Source of the DNA: Acidobacteriota bacterium
GTDB lineage: Bacteria; Acidobacteriota; Terriglobia; Acidiferrales; UBA7541
Direction: 5' to 3'
NCBI GenBank assembly: GCA_013289825.1
Contig: JABCZF010000005.1
Span: 122,084 to 186,083, forward strand
DNA length: 64,000 bases
The translations under genes and the position numbers were made by a program. The notes beneath the pieces are model-generated. The model did no database searches. It had not been told where the DNA came from and was given only the letters and a program-made list of their open reading frames with translations. Positions 36,137 through 46,415 of the stretch are shown here, one piece after another. Numbering within the stretch: position 1 is the first letter of the stretch; each line of letters starts with the position of its first letter.

Positions 36137-36919
36137 ATGAACACGGGGCCGGATATGTGGATCTTCCTTCTTGGGCCGTTTCTTTCGCTTCTTCCCAGTC
36201 GGTGGCGCAAAGCGCTGCCTTTCTACGATGCCGTGCACTGGCGTTCCGCGGCCATCCTCAGTGGCCTGGCGGAATCTCTGATGGCCCTCGCCGGTCTCAT
36301 GTACTGGTATTCGTACTCCGTCGCGACCTGGGTCTCTCGCGCTCTGGATAACGTCCTTAGCAAAAATGCGCCGACTACCATCACTGTTCATGAAGTTGGT
36401 TTCGCCGCGCTTGTGATTTGGGCCACTCACCCGTTGACCTGGGCCATCGCCTTTTTCGGTGTCGAAGGGTTGACGAGAGTGTCGGCGGCGCTCGCCGATA
36501 CCTTCCTGGGTTTGTTTCCGTTGTATTTGCTGGAGCAAGTCTACTCAAAGATTTTTCGCAGAGGAGTGCCGGAGCCCGCGGGAGCGGTTGAGTTTTCAGA
36601 GAGCTACGTCTCCTCTTACGTCGGCGCCATGCGGGGAAAAGTTGTGAGCGCCCGGCTTTCGCAGGTTCCCGACGAACATTACATTCTAAAAAACACGGCA
36701 GAGGAAATTCTTGAAATTCGCGCCTGGCGCGCGAAACCGGATTGGAATCCGCCCCGCGTTGTTCGCTATGAGGACCGTTATTACCGGCTGGAAGATTACG
36801 CTCGCGGGTCTGGGCCGCGTCCGTTTGTTTATAGATTGCGGCGATTAGCAGCCGGCGTTCCCGGCCGCAAGGTTCTAGTCTATTCTCCAGATGAAGCGCC
36901 AATCACAGCGAACCGCTGA
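36137..36919 (+). CDS. Hypothetical membrane protein
   Basis: 260 residues with hydrophobic helices near residues 8-18, 38-62 (AAILSGLAESLMALAGLMYW), 87-106 (GFAALVIWATHPLTWAIAFF) and 115-132, then a soluble C-terminal domain of about 120 residues rich in charged and aromatic residues (YILKNTAEEILEIRAWRA, VVRYEDRYYRLEDYARG). No family recognised. An ATG at 36155 (MWIFLLGP) with GGGG 6 bases upstream is an equally likely start. It is read towards the secreted hypothetical protein at 37006. Confidence 0.65.
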   Translation: MNTGPDMWIFLLGPFLSLLPSRWRKALPFYDAVHWRSAAILSGLAESLMALAGLMYWYSYSVATWVSRALDNVLSKNAPTTITVHEVGFAALVIWATHPLTWAIAFFGVEGLTRVSAALADTFLGLFPLYLLEQVYSKIFRRGVPEPAGAVEFSESYVSSYVGAMRGKVVSARLSQVPDEHYILKNTAEEILEIRAWRAKPDWNPPRVVRYEDRYYRLEDYARGSGPRPFVYRLRRLAAGVPGRKVLVYSPDEAPITANR

Positions 36920-37005
36920 CAACCTGCGCGGCGTCCCGCCCCTCGCTCCCGTGCATAACGGTCTCTGGCTTCCCGAGCGCGCCGCCCCTCGACTACAATC
37001 TCACC

Positions 37006-37881
37006 ATGCTTTTTCGCCGTCCGCCCTTGCTGCTCGTTCTCGGACGCTTTTGTCTTGCGGCGGCGTTCCCGCTATTCTTTTCTACCTCCGCGCAAAAACC
37101 GCCGGCCCCTTCCGCGGCGCGCATCCTCCTCCTGCCGCGAACCATCGTTTCCGGAGACCGAGCAACTCTGGCAGTCCTTGACGGGAACGGCCGGCTAACC
37201 CCCGGCGTGGCCGTCAGCTTTTCGAATGGCGACCGCCTGACCACGGATCGAACCGGTCGCGCGCTGTTCGTCGCTCCTCTCACTCCTGGGGTCATCTTCG
37301 GATCGATCGCCGGCCATGGAGCCCGCGTCCCCGTCACGATATTGCCGCCCGGCGAAACGGCCGCGAGTGCGATTGACGTTGAAGCGGTCCCCAAAATCGC
37401 TTCCATCACAGACCGCTTTGAAATCACCGGCCGCGGCTTTTGCGGAGACGCCGACGCGAATCAAATCACCATTTCGGGCGATCCCGCCCTGGTCCTGGCG
37501 TCCTCGCCGACATCGCTGGTAGTTCTGCCTCCGGCGGATTTGCGTCCGGGCCGCGCGTCCGTCGACATTTCCTGCGCAAAAAGAAATGGGCCGCCTAGGG
37601 AAGTGGTCTTTATTGTGCTCACCTTGGAAGCTGATTCTTCGCCGCTCGCGCCGGGCGGGCTTCGCCGACTCACTGTCCATGTGCGCGGCACAACAAGCAA
37701 GGTCACCCTGGAGGCCAAGAACCTCGCGCCGGACATCGCCGAGCTTGTCGGCGGCAATCCTTTACGAGCCTCCAGCTCGGGCGGCGCAGAAAACTTGGCA
37801 CACTTCGAAGTGCTAGGGCGCAAACGCGGCAGTTTTCTGGTCTCGATCCGCTTGCTGAGTTCCCCGCCGCGCGCGCACTAG
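37006..37881 (+). CDS. Hypothetical secreted protein with Ig-like/IPT-like domains
   Basis: 291 residues with an N-terminal signal peptide (LLLVLGRFCLAAAFPLFF, cleavage near STSAQK). The mature part looks all-beta: a transthyretin/Big-like domain (ATLAVLDGNGRLTPGVAVSF ... GRALFVAP) and an IPT/TIG-like segment (PKIASITDRFEITGRGFCGD ... SLVVLPPADLRPG). No enzyme motif is seen. TACAAT 9 bases upstream of the ATG and no Shine-Dalgarno suggest a leaderless mRNA. Function unknown. Confidence 0.6.
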   Translation: MLFRRPPLLLVLGRFCLAAAFPLFFSTSAQKPPAPSAARILLLPRTIVSGDRATLAVLDGNGRLTPGVAVSFSNGDRLTTDRTGRALFVAPLTPGVIFGSIAGHGARVPVTILPPGETAASAIDVEAVPKIASITDRFEITGRGFCGDADANQITISGDPALVLASSPTSLVVLPPADLRPGRASVDISCAKRNGPPREVVFIVLTLEADSSPLAPGGLRRLTVHVRGTTSKVTLEAKNLAPDIAELVGGNPLRASSSGGAENLAHFEVLGRKRGSFLVSIRLLSSPPRAH

Positions 37882-37944
37882 ATCTTACAAGCGACAGAAA
37901 CACGCGATTCCTGGCGCTCCTATTCTCAGCTTATTCGCAAGGGA

Positions 37945-39078
37945 CTACGCGCTGGTTTTCGCGCTGGTCTCGGCCGGAAGCTCAGGCGTGTCTTGGCCTT
38001 TCTCGATAGAGGCATCCGCCGCGCTCGTCCCGACCAAAGAATCCAGCGTGTTCTGCGTTTTTTCGAGCCGCTTGTCTGCTTCCCCGTAACTTTGCTGCGC
38101 GTTCCTCAGATGCGTTCCGAGCTTCTCAAACACATCGGTGAAGGTCGCCATGTTTTTCTGGATCCCGGAGAGCCCCGCGGAAATACGCTTGGCATTTTCC
38201 TCGATTTGCATTCCCCGCAATCCCAGGTGAATCACCGAAAGATGAGCGTACAGGGTATTCGGCGAGACGGCGATAATATTTCTCCCTCGGCAGTAAGAGT
38301 CGAGTTGCTCGCCCCTGTTGTCCTCGGTCATGAGCAGCTCGTAATAGACGTTTTCCGACGGCACGAACATCAGTGCAAGGTCCAGTGTCCCCTCGTTCGG
38401 GACGATATATTTCCTGGCGATGGAATCCGCGTGCCCCTTCACCGCCGTAGCAAACGCCCGCTTGGCCTCCTCGCCTTCCACGGGGATTCTTCGAAAAGCG
38501 TCGAGCGGAAATTTCGAGTCGATGGCTACAAGTTTCTTGTCGCGCAAAAAAATGACCGCGTCCGCCGCCTCGCCGCTCGAAAAGCGGTACTGGGTGGCAT
38601 ATTGCGAAGAGGGCAGAGAATCCTCCAGCAAACGCCCCAGCGTCACCTCACCAAGCAGTCCGCGAGTCTTCGCCCCTCCCAGAATCCCCTCGAGCGACTT
38701 TGTCGCCGAGGATATCCCGCGCCCTAACTCCTGAAACTCCCCCAGTTGTTTCTGAATATGCCCGATCTGTTCACGGGTGTTCTTCAGTTCCTCGGCGACA
38801 GCCGTTTGTCCGTGCGTGGCGATCTGCGCGGAGTTGGATACTCCATCCTGCAACGCCTTGGTCACGCTCTCCAGTCGCTGAGACACGCTCTGAGCAATGC
38901 TGGCCATCTGTCCGGAGCTCTGCGCCTGGGCCGTCCCAATGGTCTGCAAGTCCCGGCGCAACTCGTTCATCTGGCCTACCAGCAGCGCGCTTTTCTTCTG
39001 TTCCCGGGATGTTTCGAACACCAGCCAAAGAACCAGCGCAGCCACTACAATCACAACCCCGATGAGCACTCCGCTCAT
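37945..39078 (-). CDS. rmuC: DNA recombination protein RmuC family
   Basis: 377 residues. An N-terminal helix (SGVLIGVVIVVAALVLWLVF) anchors the protein; a long coiled coil follows (ELRRDLQTIGTAQAQSSGQM ...), then the nuclease-like RmuC core with GLLGEVTLGRLLEDSLP, DAVIFLRDKKLVAIDSKFPL, and LMFVPSENVYYELL. RmuC proteins limit inversions at short repeats and are related to PD-(D/E)xK nucleases. It ends in a Thr/Ala-rich tail. Confidence 0.92.
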   Translation of the reverse strand: MSGVLIGVVIVVAALVLWLVFETSREQKKSALLVGQMNELRRDLQTIGTAQAQSSGQMASIAQSVSQRLESVTKALQDGVSNSAQIATHGQTAVAEELKNTREQIGHIQKQLGEFQELGRGISSATKSLEGILGGAKTRGLLGEVTLGRLLEDSLPSSQYATQYRFSSGEAADAVIFLRDKKLVAIDSKFPLDAFRRIPVEGEEAKRAFATAVKGHADSIARKYIVPNEGTLDLALMFVPSENVYYELLMTEDNRGEQLDSYCRGRNIIAVSPNTLYAHLSVIHLGLRGMQIEENAKRISAGLSGIQKNMATFTDVFEKLGTHLRNAQQSYGEADKRLEKTQNTLDSLVGTSAADASIEKGQDTPELPAETSAKTSA

Positions 39079-39158
39079 TCTTTCTCCAGTCCATCTTCGG
39101 GAAACGGTCTACTTACTTTACCCGGAGTTGCGCGCCGCGGAAAGCTCACGCCAAAACA

Positions 39159-39186
39159 AAAGGGCTTCGCTTTTCGGAAGCCCTTT
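39159..39186 (-). terminator. Intrinsic terminator of the TonB receptor gene
   Basis: A perfect 10-bp stem (plus strand AAAGGGCTTC/GAAGCCCTTT) with an 8-base loop lies 50 bases past the TonB receptor stop. Read on the minus strand it is followed by TTTTGTTTTGG, a usable uridine tract. Confidence 0.7.
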
Positions 39187-39236
39187 GACAATTGGTTCCT
39201 CGACGGCCCGATTCTTCCACCCGCGCGACGGTTCTT

Positions 39237-42200
39237 CTACCAGTTCATCTTCAGCGCAAACTGGAACTGCCGCGCATCGTAGGACGCCGTCGGCTGGCCC
39301 GCGCTGCAAGTGGACCCAGCGCCCGGATCGCACAGCTGGTTCACCGCCGCCACATTGAGCCGGTTCGTGAGGTTGAAGCCGTCCGCAATCACATCGAATT
39401 TGAGGTGCTCTCCCAGATTGAAGCGCCGCGAAAGCCGCAAATCGAATTGGAAGAATCCCGGCGTCACGAATGCGTTGCGCCCGAGATTGCCATCACATCC
39501 GAACGGCGGCGTGATTCCCGGCACGCTAAACGCTTGCCCGCCGTCTGTCAGGCAGTTCGTCGGCACCACAAACGTCTTGCCGGGAATAAAGGGCGACGCC
39601 GTTCCCGCGCCCGAAGTGCCTAGAGAAGGCCGCCCGTTCGACGCGCCCAGGTCCAGCCGGTAGTCGGTCCCCGTGATGATCGTGTAAGGCCGCCCGGATG
39701 AAACTTCGATGATCGGCGACAAAGTGAAGTTCCCGATGAAGTGTTTCCACGGGCCTTCGCCACTCTTGGCCGCCGGCGACTGGAACACCGCGCTGGTCAC
39801 CCAGCGATGCCGCTGGTCGAAGTCCGAATTGCTGCGTTCCAAGAACGGGAAGCGGCTGTCCTGCGGTTCAAGGGGAGATTGCAAGTCCGTGGAATCGTCA
39901 ATGGTGTGCGACCACGTGTAACTGGAGAGCAGCTCAAACGCATTCGAAAAACGCTTCTGGACACTCGCCGTCAACCCGTTATACATCGAATTCCCATCAG
40001 AGAGCTGCGCGTCCACGCTATTAAACGCCACCGGAACTCCAAATCCTGTCGGGTAACATTTCTTGGGCGCACTGGCCCCGAAGAAACCCGCAGGAAAACA
40101 GGAAGCTCCCGCGACCCCAACCAGAAGCGGATATTCCGCCGCGCCGGGGCCTGCAAACGATGGATTAGGTCCGGACGGACGGAAGAAGTTGAACGCCGCG
40201 GCGGTTGCCACAGGTGTGCCGTTCAATCCCGCCAGCGGGCCAGGGCAGCCGCCGAGCGTTCCGACGAGGCTCGGAACCGTCGGGGTAAAGGTGCAGCCGT
40301 TAGCGGTTGTCACTTGCCCCGCGGGCACACTGATGCCGACCGGGCTCGAACTACAGGTCTTCAAGCCGGAAGCGATGCAATCCGCATAATTTTGCGTGAG
40401 CAACTGCGGATCGGTCGAGTTGATATCCACCGGCCGGTTGAGATGCTGTCCCTTGGTGTATTGGTAGCCCACACTGACTTTCCATGACCCGGCGATCTGC
40501 CGTTCCATCGTCAGATTGCCCTGTTGCGCGACGCCGAATTGGAAATTGCTCGCCACCGGCAACACGAACGGCAAGATTGGCAGCGGGAAACCCGCAGCCA
40601 AATAATTTTGATTCGCGAACAGCGAACCAGAAGCGAGCGGATCAAAGCGTTGTTGATTCGGCAGGTAGGCCATATTGGGCAGCGCGTTCAGCGCTCCCTG
40701 GAAAATAGTCGAGCCGTTCAGGTTGGTCGGTCCATCCAGCGCATTGCCTTTGACGTCCGAGCCACACAATGGATAACCCGCGGGCGCTGACGCGGCGGTA
40801 AGAACGCCGCAAGCCGACGATGCTCCTCCCGCAGTGATGAGCTGCACGGACCGGCCGCCATCGGCTGTCGCCGAGTCAAAGGCAACGGCCAGCAAGGGAT
40901 GGTCGTAGAAAAGACCGAATCCTGCGCGGATCACAGTTTTCCCATCACCCTTGGGGTCCCACGCGATTCCTAGGCGCGGAGCTACATTGTGATAGTCGCG
41001 CGGAATTCCCTCCACCACGCCCAGCGCCTTTTCCGCGGCGGCATTGAACGCATTCAGCGGCGAAAACAACGGCGTAATTTCCACGTCGTAGCGCAGTCCA
41101 TAGTTGACCGTAAAATGCCTGTTCGCGCGCCAACTGTCCTGAATGAAAAGGCCGATGGGAAAGTTATCAAACGGCTGGCTAGATTGGCCGATGCCCTGAA
41201 TGTAGGTCGTCGGTATCCCCAATCCATAGGTCTGCAACCCGGTCGTTCCGAACAATGAGACAGTCTGGCCGCCGGGAAGTGTCACGGAATCCGGAATTGC
41301 GCCGCCGCTCACAGTGGAAGTGGCCAACCCGCCAAAGTTTACAACCCCGCCATAATCCAGCTCGAAGATCTGCGCCTTGCCGGACCGCAACTGAATCAGG
41401 TTGTAGTCGCCGCCCATTTTAAATGTGTGATTCCCGCGAATCAGGCTCACGTGGTCGGTGAATTCAAACCGCCGCTCGATGCGGTCCACGGTCGAGTACG
41501 GCTCGCGTCCGAAGTACGCGAAACCGGGAATGTTCACGCCGATATCGGCGCCGCCTGGAAGCTCGGAAAAACCGAAATGCAAACCGCGCCGCGCCACTTG
41601 AGCGCGGAATTCGTTGAATCCGGTCGCGCTCAAAATCGTGTCGTGCTGAAACACGATGTCGAGATCCCGCGATTGGTTCACGCCCGTACGCGATCCCGCG
41701 TTTTCTCCAAACGTCTGGTTCTGCGCAGTGGACTCGATACCAGTCACAAGCGAGGGAGAAACGCCGACGCGCAAAAACGAGTTGTTCTGGTTATTCCACT
41801 TCTGGTCCAACCGCAGCGACCACAGGCTCGTTTTTTCCGTCGTCGGGAAATTCCCGCGCAATTGATTGAGCGCTCTATATGACGTTGGGAGCGGCACCAT
41901 GCCATACGCATAGTTGAATCCAGGCGCGATCGGAGTCGCAGGACAGACTACATTGCCAACCGTAGCTCCTACAGGACAAGTCACGGGCACAGGAAAGTTC
42001 GCACCAGGCCCTGGCTGCAAACCGAAATTCGTGGCCACCGCTCCAAAATCCAGTCTGTTCAGCGCCACACTCGAAGCGGACCCAAGCAGCAGCCCGTAGG
42101 AAACGGCCAGTTGCTGATAAGGAGGGATTCCGCTGGCCAGCAGGGTTTCTACCGAAGCCGCCTGCGAGGGCGTCAACTGCACATTGATTGGCCCTCCGGG

Positions 42201-43235
42201 TGTTGGCAGGGGCAAGTTGACCATTCCCCACGGTCCGGTGCCAGCCGCTCCCTGCCCGATGCTCGAGAATCCCGTTTCCTCCCGCAGCGTGTCCTCGTAA
42301 GAGAAAAAGTAAAACGTCTTATCCTTCTCGAGCGCTCCGCCCAGCGTCACACCGGCCTGTACGCGCGTGTACGCCTGTTTGGTAGGGTCGAGGGCACCTG
42401 TTGTTGGGTCCACTTGCCCGGAAAATGCATTGCGCGCCTGAAACGCTTTGTTCCGGAAGTAACCGAACACGTCGCCGTGGATATCGTTCGCTCCGCTCTT
42501 GGTCACAATGTTCACGACGCCGCCCGTAGCCCGCCCATACTCCGCGTTGTAGTCGCCCAAAATCAGTTGAAACTCTTGCACCGCTTCCTGGGAAACGGTC
42601 GCTCGTATTCCATTAATGGAGTTATCGACAGCATCGGCGCCGTCCACACTCACCTCGTTCGAACGCGCCCGCTGCCCGCCAAAGTTCAGCCCGCTCGTCG
42701 GCGCCGGGCCGATCGTCGGCGCCACATCGCGATTCACCTGCGAGTTTGTCAACGTAAAGTTGATGTAATTCCGCCCGTTGATTGGCAGGTTGTCGATGCG
42801 CTGCTGGCCGACGGTTTGCGAGACTTCCGTCTTGGTAGTTTCGATCTGAGCCGTTTCCGTCGTAACCATGACGGTTTGCTGCACGCCCTTCAAATCCAGC
42901 CGCGTGTCGAGGGTTGCGTCCTCGCCGACGGTCAGTACCACGGAATCGTTCTCATAAGTCGCAAAACTCGCGCCGGCATCGACGCTCATTTTGTACCTTC
43001 CCGGAGGCAAACCAACGACCTTATACCGGCCAACTTCATCCGACTCCACCGTGCGTTCTGCGCCTGTGGCCGCGCTGGTAATCGTCAGCTTCGCGCCTCG
43101 CACGGCGAGTCCTTGCGGGTCGGTCACCGTTCCCGAAAGCGTCGCCGTATTTACTTGCGCCTTGGCAATCCCGACGCAGCCCAGCACCAACATGCACAGC
43201 GTGATCCACCGAAACACACCATGACGTCGTTGCAT
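39237..43235 (-). CDS. TonB-dependent receptor, Oar-like, with N-terminal carboxypeptidase-regulatory domain
   Basis: 1332 residues, the size and layout of the large acidobacterial TonB receptors. A signal peptide (TLCMLVLGCVGIAKAQ) precedes a carboxypeptidase-regulatory-like beta-sandwich (ATLSGTVTDPQGLAVRGAKL), a plug domain (RIDNLPINGRNYINFTL, ANDIHGDVFGYFRNKAFQAR) and a long barrel ending in the aromatic strand FQFALKMNW. The ATG at 43235 has GGAGGAG 4 bases upstream, which decides it over 43259. Ligand unknown; related receptors are linked to oligosaccharide uptake. It is followed by a strong terminator. Confidence 0.93.
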   Translation of the reverse strand: MQRRHGVFRWITLCMLVLGCVGIAKAQVNTATLSGTVTDPQGLAVRGAKLTITSAATGAERTVESDEVGRYKVVGLPPGRYKMSVDAGASFATYENDSVVLTVGEDATLDTRLDLKGVQQTVMVTTETAQIETTKTEVSQTVGQQRIDNLPINGRNYINFTLTNSQVNRDVAPTIGPAPTSGLNFGGQRARSNEVSVDGADAVDNSINGIRATVSQEAVQEFQLILGDYNAEYGRATGGVVNIVTKSGANDIHGDVFGYFRNKAFQARNAFSGQVDPTTGALDPTKQAYTRVQAGVTLGGALEKDKTFYFFSYEDTLREETGFSSIGQGAAGTGPWGMVNLPLPTPGGPINVQLTPSQAASVETLLASGIPPYQQLAVSYGLLLGSASSVALNRLDFGAVATNFGLQPGPGANFPVPVTCPVGATVGNVVCPATPIAPGFNYAYGMVPLPTSYRALNQLRGNFPTTEKTSLWSLRLDQKWNNQNNSFLRVGVSPSLVTGIESTAQNQTFGENAGSRTGVNQSRDLDIVFQHDTILSATGFNEFRAQVARRGLHFGFSELPGGADIGVNIPGFAYFGREPYSTVDRIERRFEFTDHVSLIRGNHTFKMGGDYNLIQLRSGKAQIFELDYGGVVNFGGLATSTVSGGAIPDSVTLPGGQTVSLFGTTGLQTYGLGIPTTYIQGIGQSSQPFDNFPIGLFIQDSWRANRHFTVNYGLRYDVEITPLFSPLNAFNAAAEKALGVVEGIPRDYHNVAPRLGIAWDPKGDGKTVIRAGFGLFYDHPLLAVAFDSATADGGRSVQLITAGGASSACGVLTAASAPAGYPLCGSDVKGNALDGPTNLNGSTIFQGALNALPNMAYLPNQQRFDPLASGSLFANQNYLAAGFPLPILPFVLPVASNFQFGVAQQGNLTMERQIAGSWKVSVGYQYTKGQHLNRPVDINSTDPQLLTQNYADCIASGLKTCSSSPVGISVPAGQVTTANGCTFTPTVPSLVGTLGGCPGPLAGLNGTPVATAAAFNFFRPSGPNPSFAGPGAAEYPLLVGVAGASCFPAGFFGASAPKKCYPTGFGVPVAFNSVDAQLSDGNSMYNGLTASVQKRFSNAFELLSSYTWSHTIDDSTDLQSPLEPQDSRFPFLERSNSDFDQRHRWVTSAVFQSPAAKSGEGPWKHFIGNFTLSPIIEVSSGRPYTIITGTDYRLDLGASNGRPSLGTSGAGTASPFIPGKTFVVPTNCLTDGGQAFSVPGITPPFGCDGNLGRNAFVTPGFFQFDLRLSRRFNLGEHLKFDVIADGFNLTNRLNVAAVNQLCDPGAGSTCSAGQPTASYDARQFQFALKMNW

Positions 43236-43473
43236 CTGACTCCTCCTCGTGGAAACCATTCAATCTTCCGCTACCCCGAGCGGCGGCGGAATGTCCCGCC
43301 GAAGGAAGGCTACTCGATTGAATACTCGGCTTTTACTTCAATAATCCGTCGAGTTCAATAAAATCTTATTCGTCAAGTTCCTGAGTCTAAACCTAAAAGA
43401 GGCTTTTTTCACCGCAGGAAGGAGGTGTGAGGCAGGGAAAGTACTGGGAACGGGGCGCAATGATAACTACAGG

Positions 43474-43490
43474 CAAAAAGCCTTTTGGCT
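43474..43490 (-). terminator. Weak hairpin at the end of the HEAT/PilZ gene
   Basis: AGCC-AAAA-GGCT on the minus strand overlaps the stop codon of the HEAT/PilZ gene and is followed by five thymines. The four-base stem makes this a weak terminator. Confidence 0.35.
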
Positions 43491-46138
43491 CAAATCGGCA
43501 AGTGGCGTTGCACCAGCTTGCGGAGTTTTTCGCGGTCTTGGTCTTTCATGTGTACGAATTCTACGCCGCTGCCGTCCGGACCAAGATTTCGCACTACCGC
43601 GGTAAAGTAAATCCTGCGCAGCCCCGAGCGGACTTCCAGCTTGATAGAATCTCCCACGGCGAGTTTCTTCGGCGATTCCAGGTAGGCCCCGCCCAGGCTG
43701 ATGGTTCTCACGCGCGCCAGCCCTGCTTGCGCGCCGTCAATGTGCGCTCGCAACGGCGATTCCAGAGGTACTCGCACATACCTTCGCGGAACAACATAAT
43801 TGCCGATGGTCTGCGGGGCCGCTTCAAACCCCGCGCGCGCCTGCGTCGAAGACGGCCGGTTTTCAATCATCGCCAGAGCATCTTCCGCCGCGGCACGCAA
43901 CCCCGATGGTTCGGCAAAAGCTAAACCTTCGCGGCCTTCCGCCAGCATGCGCAGCAATTCCGCTGCTTCCGCGGCGCGCATGCGCCCGATCGCTTCAATG
44001 GCTTTGATGCGCACGAACAGATCGCGCAGAACTTCGTGCTCGCCCGCGGCAATTTCCATCAATTGCGGTACGGCTGTGGTCTCTTGAGCCAAGCCGATTT
44101 GATCTATCATCATCGGCACGACCAGCGGATGAGCGTCCGCCAGAACCGCTGAAAACACGAAAGCCGCGCTTTGCGCAGAACCAGCATTGGCCGGCCGCGA
44201 GAGTTCGCTAACCGCCAGATCCTGCAAATTCCACTCCCAACTCGCTAGCGCCCGCGCCAAGCCCCGCAGCAGGCGTTCCGGGTCGGCGGCGGCCAGCAGC
44301 TTGATGGCTGCGCTCACTCGCTGCCGGCGCGCTTCATAGAGCCGCGTTTCGAGATGGTTCAGCACTGGGACACCGATGGTTCGCAGCAACCGCGCCATCG
44401 CGGTCACCATTTCCGCGCCGCGCGGTTCCGTCAAAAGCAGCGTCAGGCGATCCAGCAGCCTCTCAGGGTCGCGCTGCAAAAGCCGCGGCAAAACCGGATC
44501 AAGCGGCCGGTTGGCCAGGGCCGCATCCACCAAAAGCAGCCAGCGGTCCTGCGCCACTAAACGGTGCGCGAGGGACGACAAATGATCGTGTTCTTTGTCC
44601 TTCGGCACTCGTTCCAGGCCGATTAAAATGTTTTCAAAGCCCACGTAATCGGCGCGAATCACGGCCACGCGCCCCAGGGTCTCCAGGAAGGCTGCAAGCA
44701 GCGCCGCGGTCTCCGGAATGGTTTCCTTGTCCAAAGCCTTCATCGTCCCGCGGCCCAAATCCTCCGGTAATTGATTGGGCCAGAGCGATTCAATGATGGG
44801 CGTCATTTCATTCAATCCCGCCGCCACGGCGCGCCGGGCCGACACATTGTCGCTTTCCACGCGTCGCGAATAGTTGAGCAAGATATTTCGTGCTTCACGC
44901 CGCGGAGCATCCGCTCCCGCTTCCGCCAACTGCCCCAGCGTCCGCTTCAGCGCCACCACCGGCACGCACCACACTTCCGGTCCGCGCAGCACTACGGACT
45001 TCTCTCGCGGCGCAAGTTCCAGCCAGAATTTCTCGACAATTTGTTCCCTGTGCGTGTCGCTGGCCCAGGTGGTTGCCAGCAACGTCAGGTGTTGCGAAGA
45101 GTGCGGACCGGTATAGCCGCCCGAACTGACCAGCACATCGCTCAGGCGATGAAACGTCTGGCGCACGGCGTTTGGTGCCAGCGTTCCGGCGGAAAATTCC
45201 GCTCCGAGGAACTCCAGAATCAAACTCTCAGAGAGGCGCAGCAAGTACGGCTGCGGCCGCTCGCCCTCGCGCGGTGCATACTGCGAAATCGAACTGAGCA
45301 GCATGCGCACCGTCTCGCGGCTGGCATCTTCCATGGCCCCGTGAATGGCCCGCGCCGCTTCCTCCGGCGCAAGCCCGCGTGCCGCTTCGAGCGGCGGCGT
45401 CAGGCGCGCAATCAATCGCAGCGCGGCTATCAGATCGTCGGTTTCCGGCGGAAGAATCGGAGTCTCGTTGACCTCGCGCGGCGAGTTTCCGCCGTAGGCC
45501 ACCAGCGCGCCCATGAGGCTCGCGAGTACCGTATCCACTTTGCGTTCCGTTTGCGTATTGATGGAAATCCCTTCCACACGATTCTCCAAAAGCTGCGCAG
45601 CCCACCAAGGGCTGCTCCCGCGCTTTATAGACTCCTCCGATCTTAACAACGATGTCTTGAAGAGTTGCGCGAGCGTGTCCAGTTCGCCTACATGAAATTG
45701 TCTTGCGAAGGTCAAAGACTGAATTCCTGCGCGCTGCAAATCCTGCGCCAGCAACTGCATCTCGCCCCGCCCATCGGGGAGATGCGCATCGCTGAGCTTC
45801 GGTACGATCAACCCGCTGCGCTCAATGTGGATTTCAATCCCGTTCAGTGCGCCCGCGAGATCGTGCAAGGTCTCATAGGACGCGTCCAAACTCTGAAGTC
45901 GTCGCGGATGGTTGCGGTCATACAGTCGTTCCGAGCGGAACAGCAAATGCAGGCATCGAAGCGAATGGATGAGCCCCGCCGTACGCGCATCCGGAGTGGG
46001 CGCGCTCACCTTCCGCGCGGATCCCGAGAATGGTCTCGACGCGCTGCCTACCTGTGGCTCGGCTTTGGGCCGCGCTTGAGCCTCGTTGCGCTGCTCCTCC
46101 ACTGGCATGATGGCCCGAAGTGCCAAAGCGTTCCCCAC
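43490..46138 (-). CDS. HEAT-repeat protein with C-terminal PilZ-like domain
   Basis: 882 residues with no signal peptide. Most of the protein is helical repeat (QTIGLAQETTAVPQLMEI-like units near residues 640-770, such as LFVRIKAIEAIGRMRAAEAA), resembling HEAT/Armadillo scaffolds. The last ~100 residues form a PilZ domain: the RxxxR pattern is present (RRYVR) but the second motif reads TISLGG instead of D/N-x-S-x-x-G, so cyclic-di-GMP binding is doubtful. It lies between the TonB receptor and a PEGA kinase. A scaffold or signalling adaptor role is inference. Confidence 0.82.
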   Translation of the reverse strand: MGNALALRAIMPVEEQRNEAQARPKAEPQVGSASRPFSGSARKVSAPTPDARTAGLIHSLRCLHLLFRSERLYDRNHPRRLQSLDASYETLHDLAGALNGIEIHIERSGLIVPKLSDAHLPDGRGEMQLLAQDLQRAGIQSLTFARQFHVGELDTLAQLFKTSLLRSEESIKRGSSPWWAAQLLENRVEGISINTQTERKVDTVLASLMGALVAYGGNSPREVNETPILPPETDDLIAALRLIARLTPPLEAARGLAPEEAARAIHGAMEDASRETVRMLLSSISQYAPREGERPQPYLLRLSESLILEFLGAEFSAGTLAPNAVRQTFHRLSDVLVSSGGYTGPHSSQHLTLLATTWASDTHREQIVEKFWLELAPREKSVVLRGPEVWCVPVVALKRTLGQLAEAGADAPRREARNILLNYSRRVESDNVSARRAVAAGLNEMTPIIESLWPNQLPEDLGRGTMKALDKETIPETAALLAAFLETLGRVAVIRADYVGFENILIGLERVPKDKEHDHLSSLAHRLVAQDRWLLLVDAALANRPLDPVLPRLLQRDPERLLDRLTLLLTEPRGAEMVTAMARLLRTIGVPVLNHLETRLYEARRQRVSAAIKLLAAADPERLLRGLARALASWEWNLQDLAVSELSRPANAGSAQSAAFVFSAVLADAHPLVVPMMIDQIGLAQETTAVPQLMEIAAGEHEVLRDLFVRIKAIEAIGRMRAAEAAELLRMLAEGREGLAFAEPSGLRAAAEDALAMIENRPSSTQARAGFEAAPQTIGNYVVPRRYVRVPLESPLRAHIDGAQAGLARVRTISLGGAYLESPKKLAVGDSIKLEVRSGLRRIYFTAVVRNLGPDGSGVEFVHMKDQDREKLRKLVQRHLPI

Positions 46139-46415
46139 TTAGTTCTCCCGAGCTTATTTAGCCGACCGGTCAAGTACGGGCCCCTTCGACACCCAAACAG
46201 CAACCAAACATGAGGGCAGGGTACCCGTGGCCATAAAGCAAGCACGCTGCCTGCCCCCGTGCTGCAGAACTAAGCTTTTTGTTTTGAACAAGTTGATTTC
46301 AAGGTCATGGAACTCGTCCGATGCCATGGTTACAAAAAGTTACGTTTCTAGTAGAGGAGTTCTGGCCGATAAGGCCCTAGGAGCCGGCTCTCGGACCCCG
46401 CAACTCGCCCGTTTT

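Noticed and set aside
35746..36210. 154-codon minus-strand frame upstream of the PP2C operon
   Set aside because: No start signal or family, and it overlaps the start of the membrane protein at 36137.
42111..43361. 416-codon plus-strand frame antisense to the TonB receptor
   Set aside because: Arg-rich shadow of the receptor's N-terminal region; no ribosome-binding site or domain.
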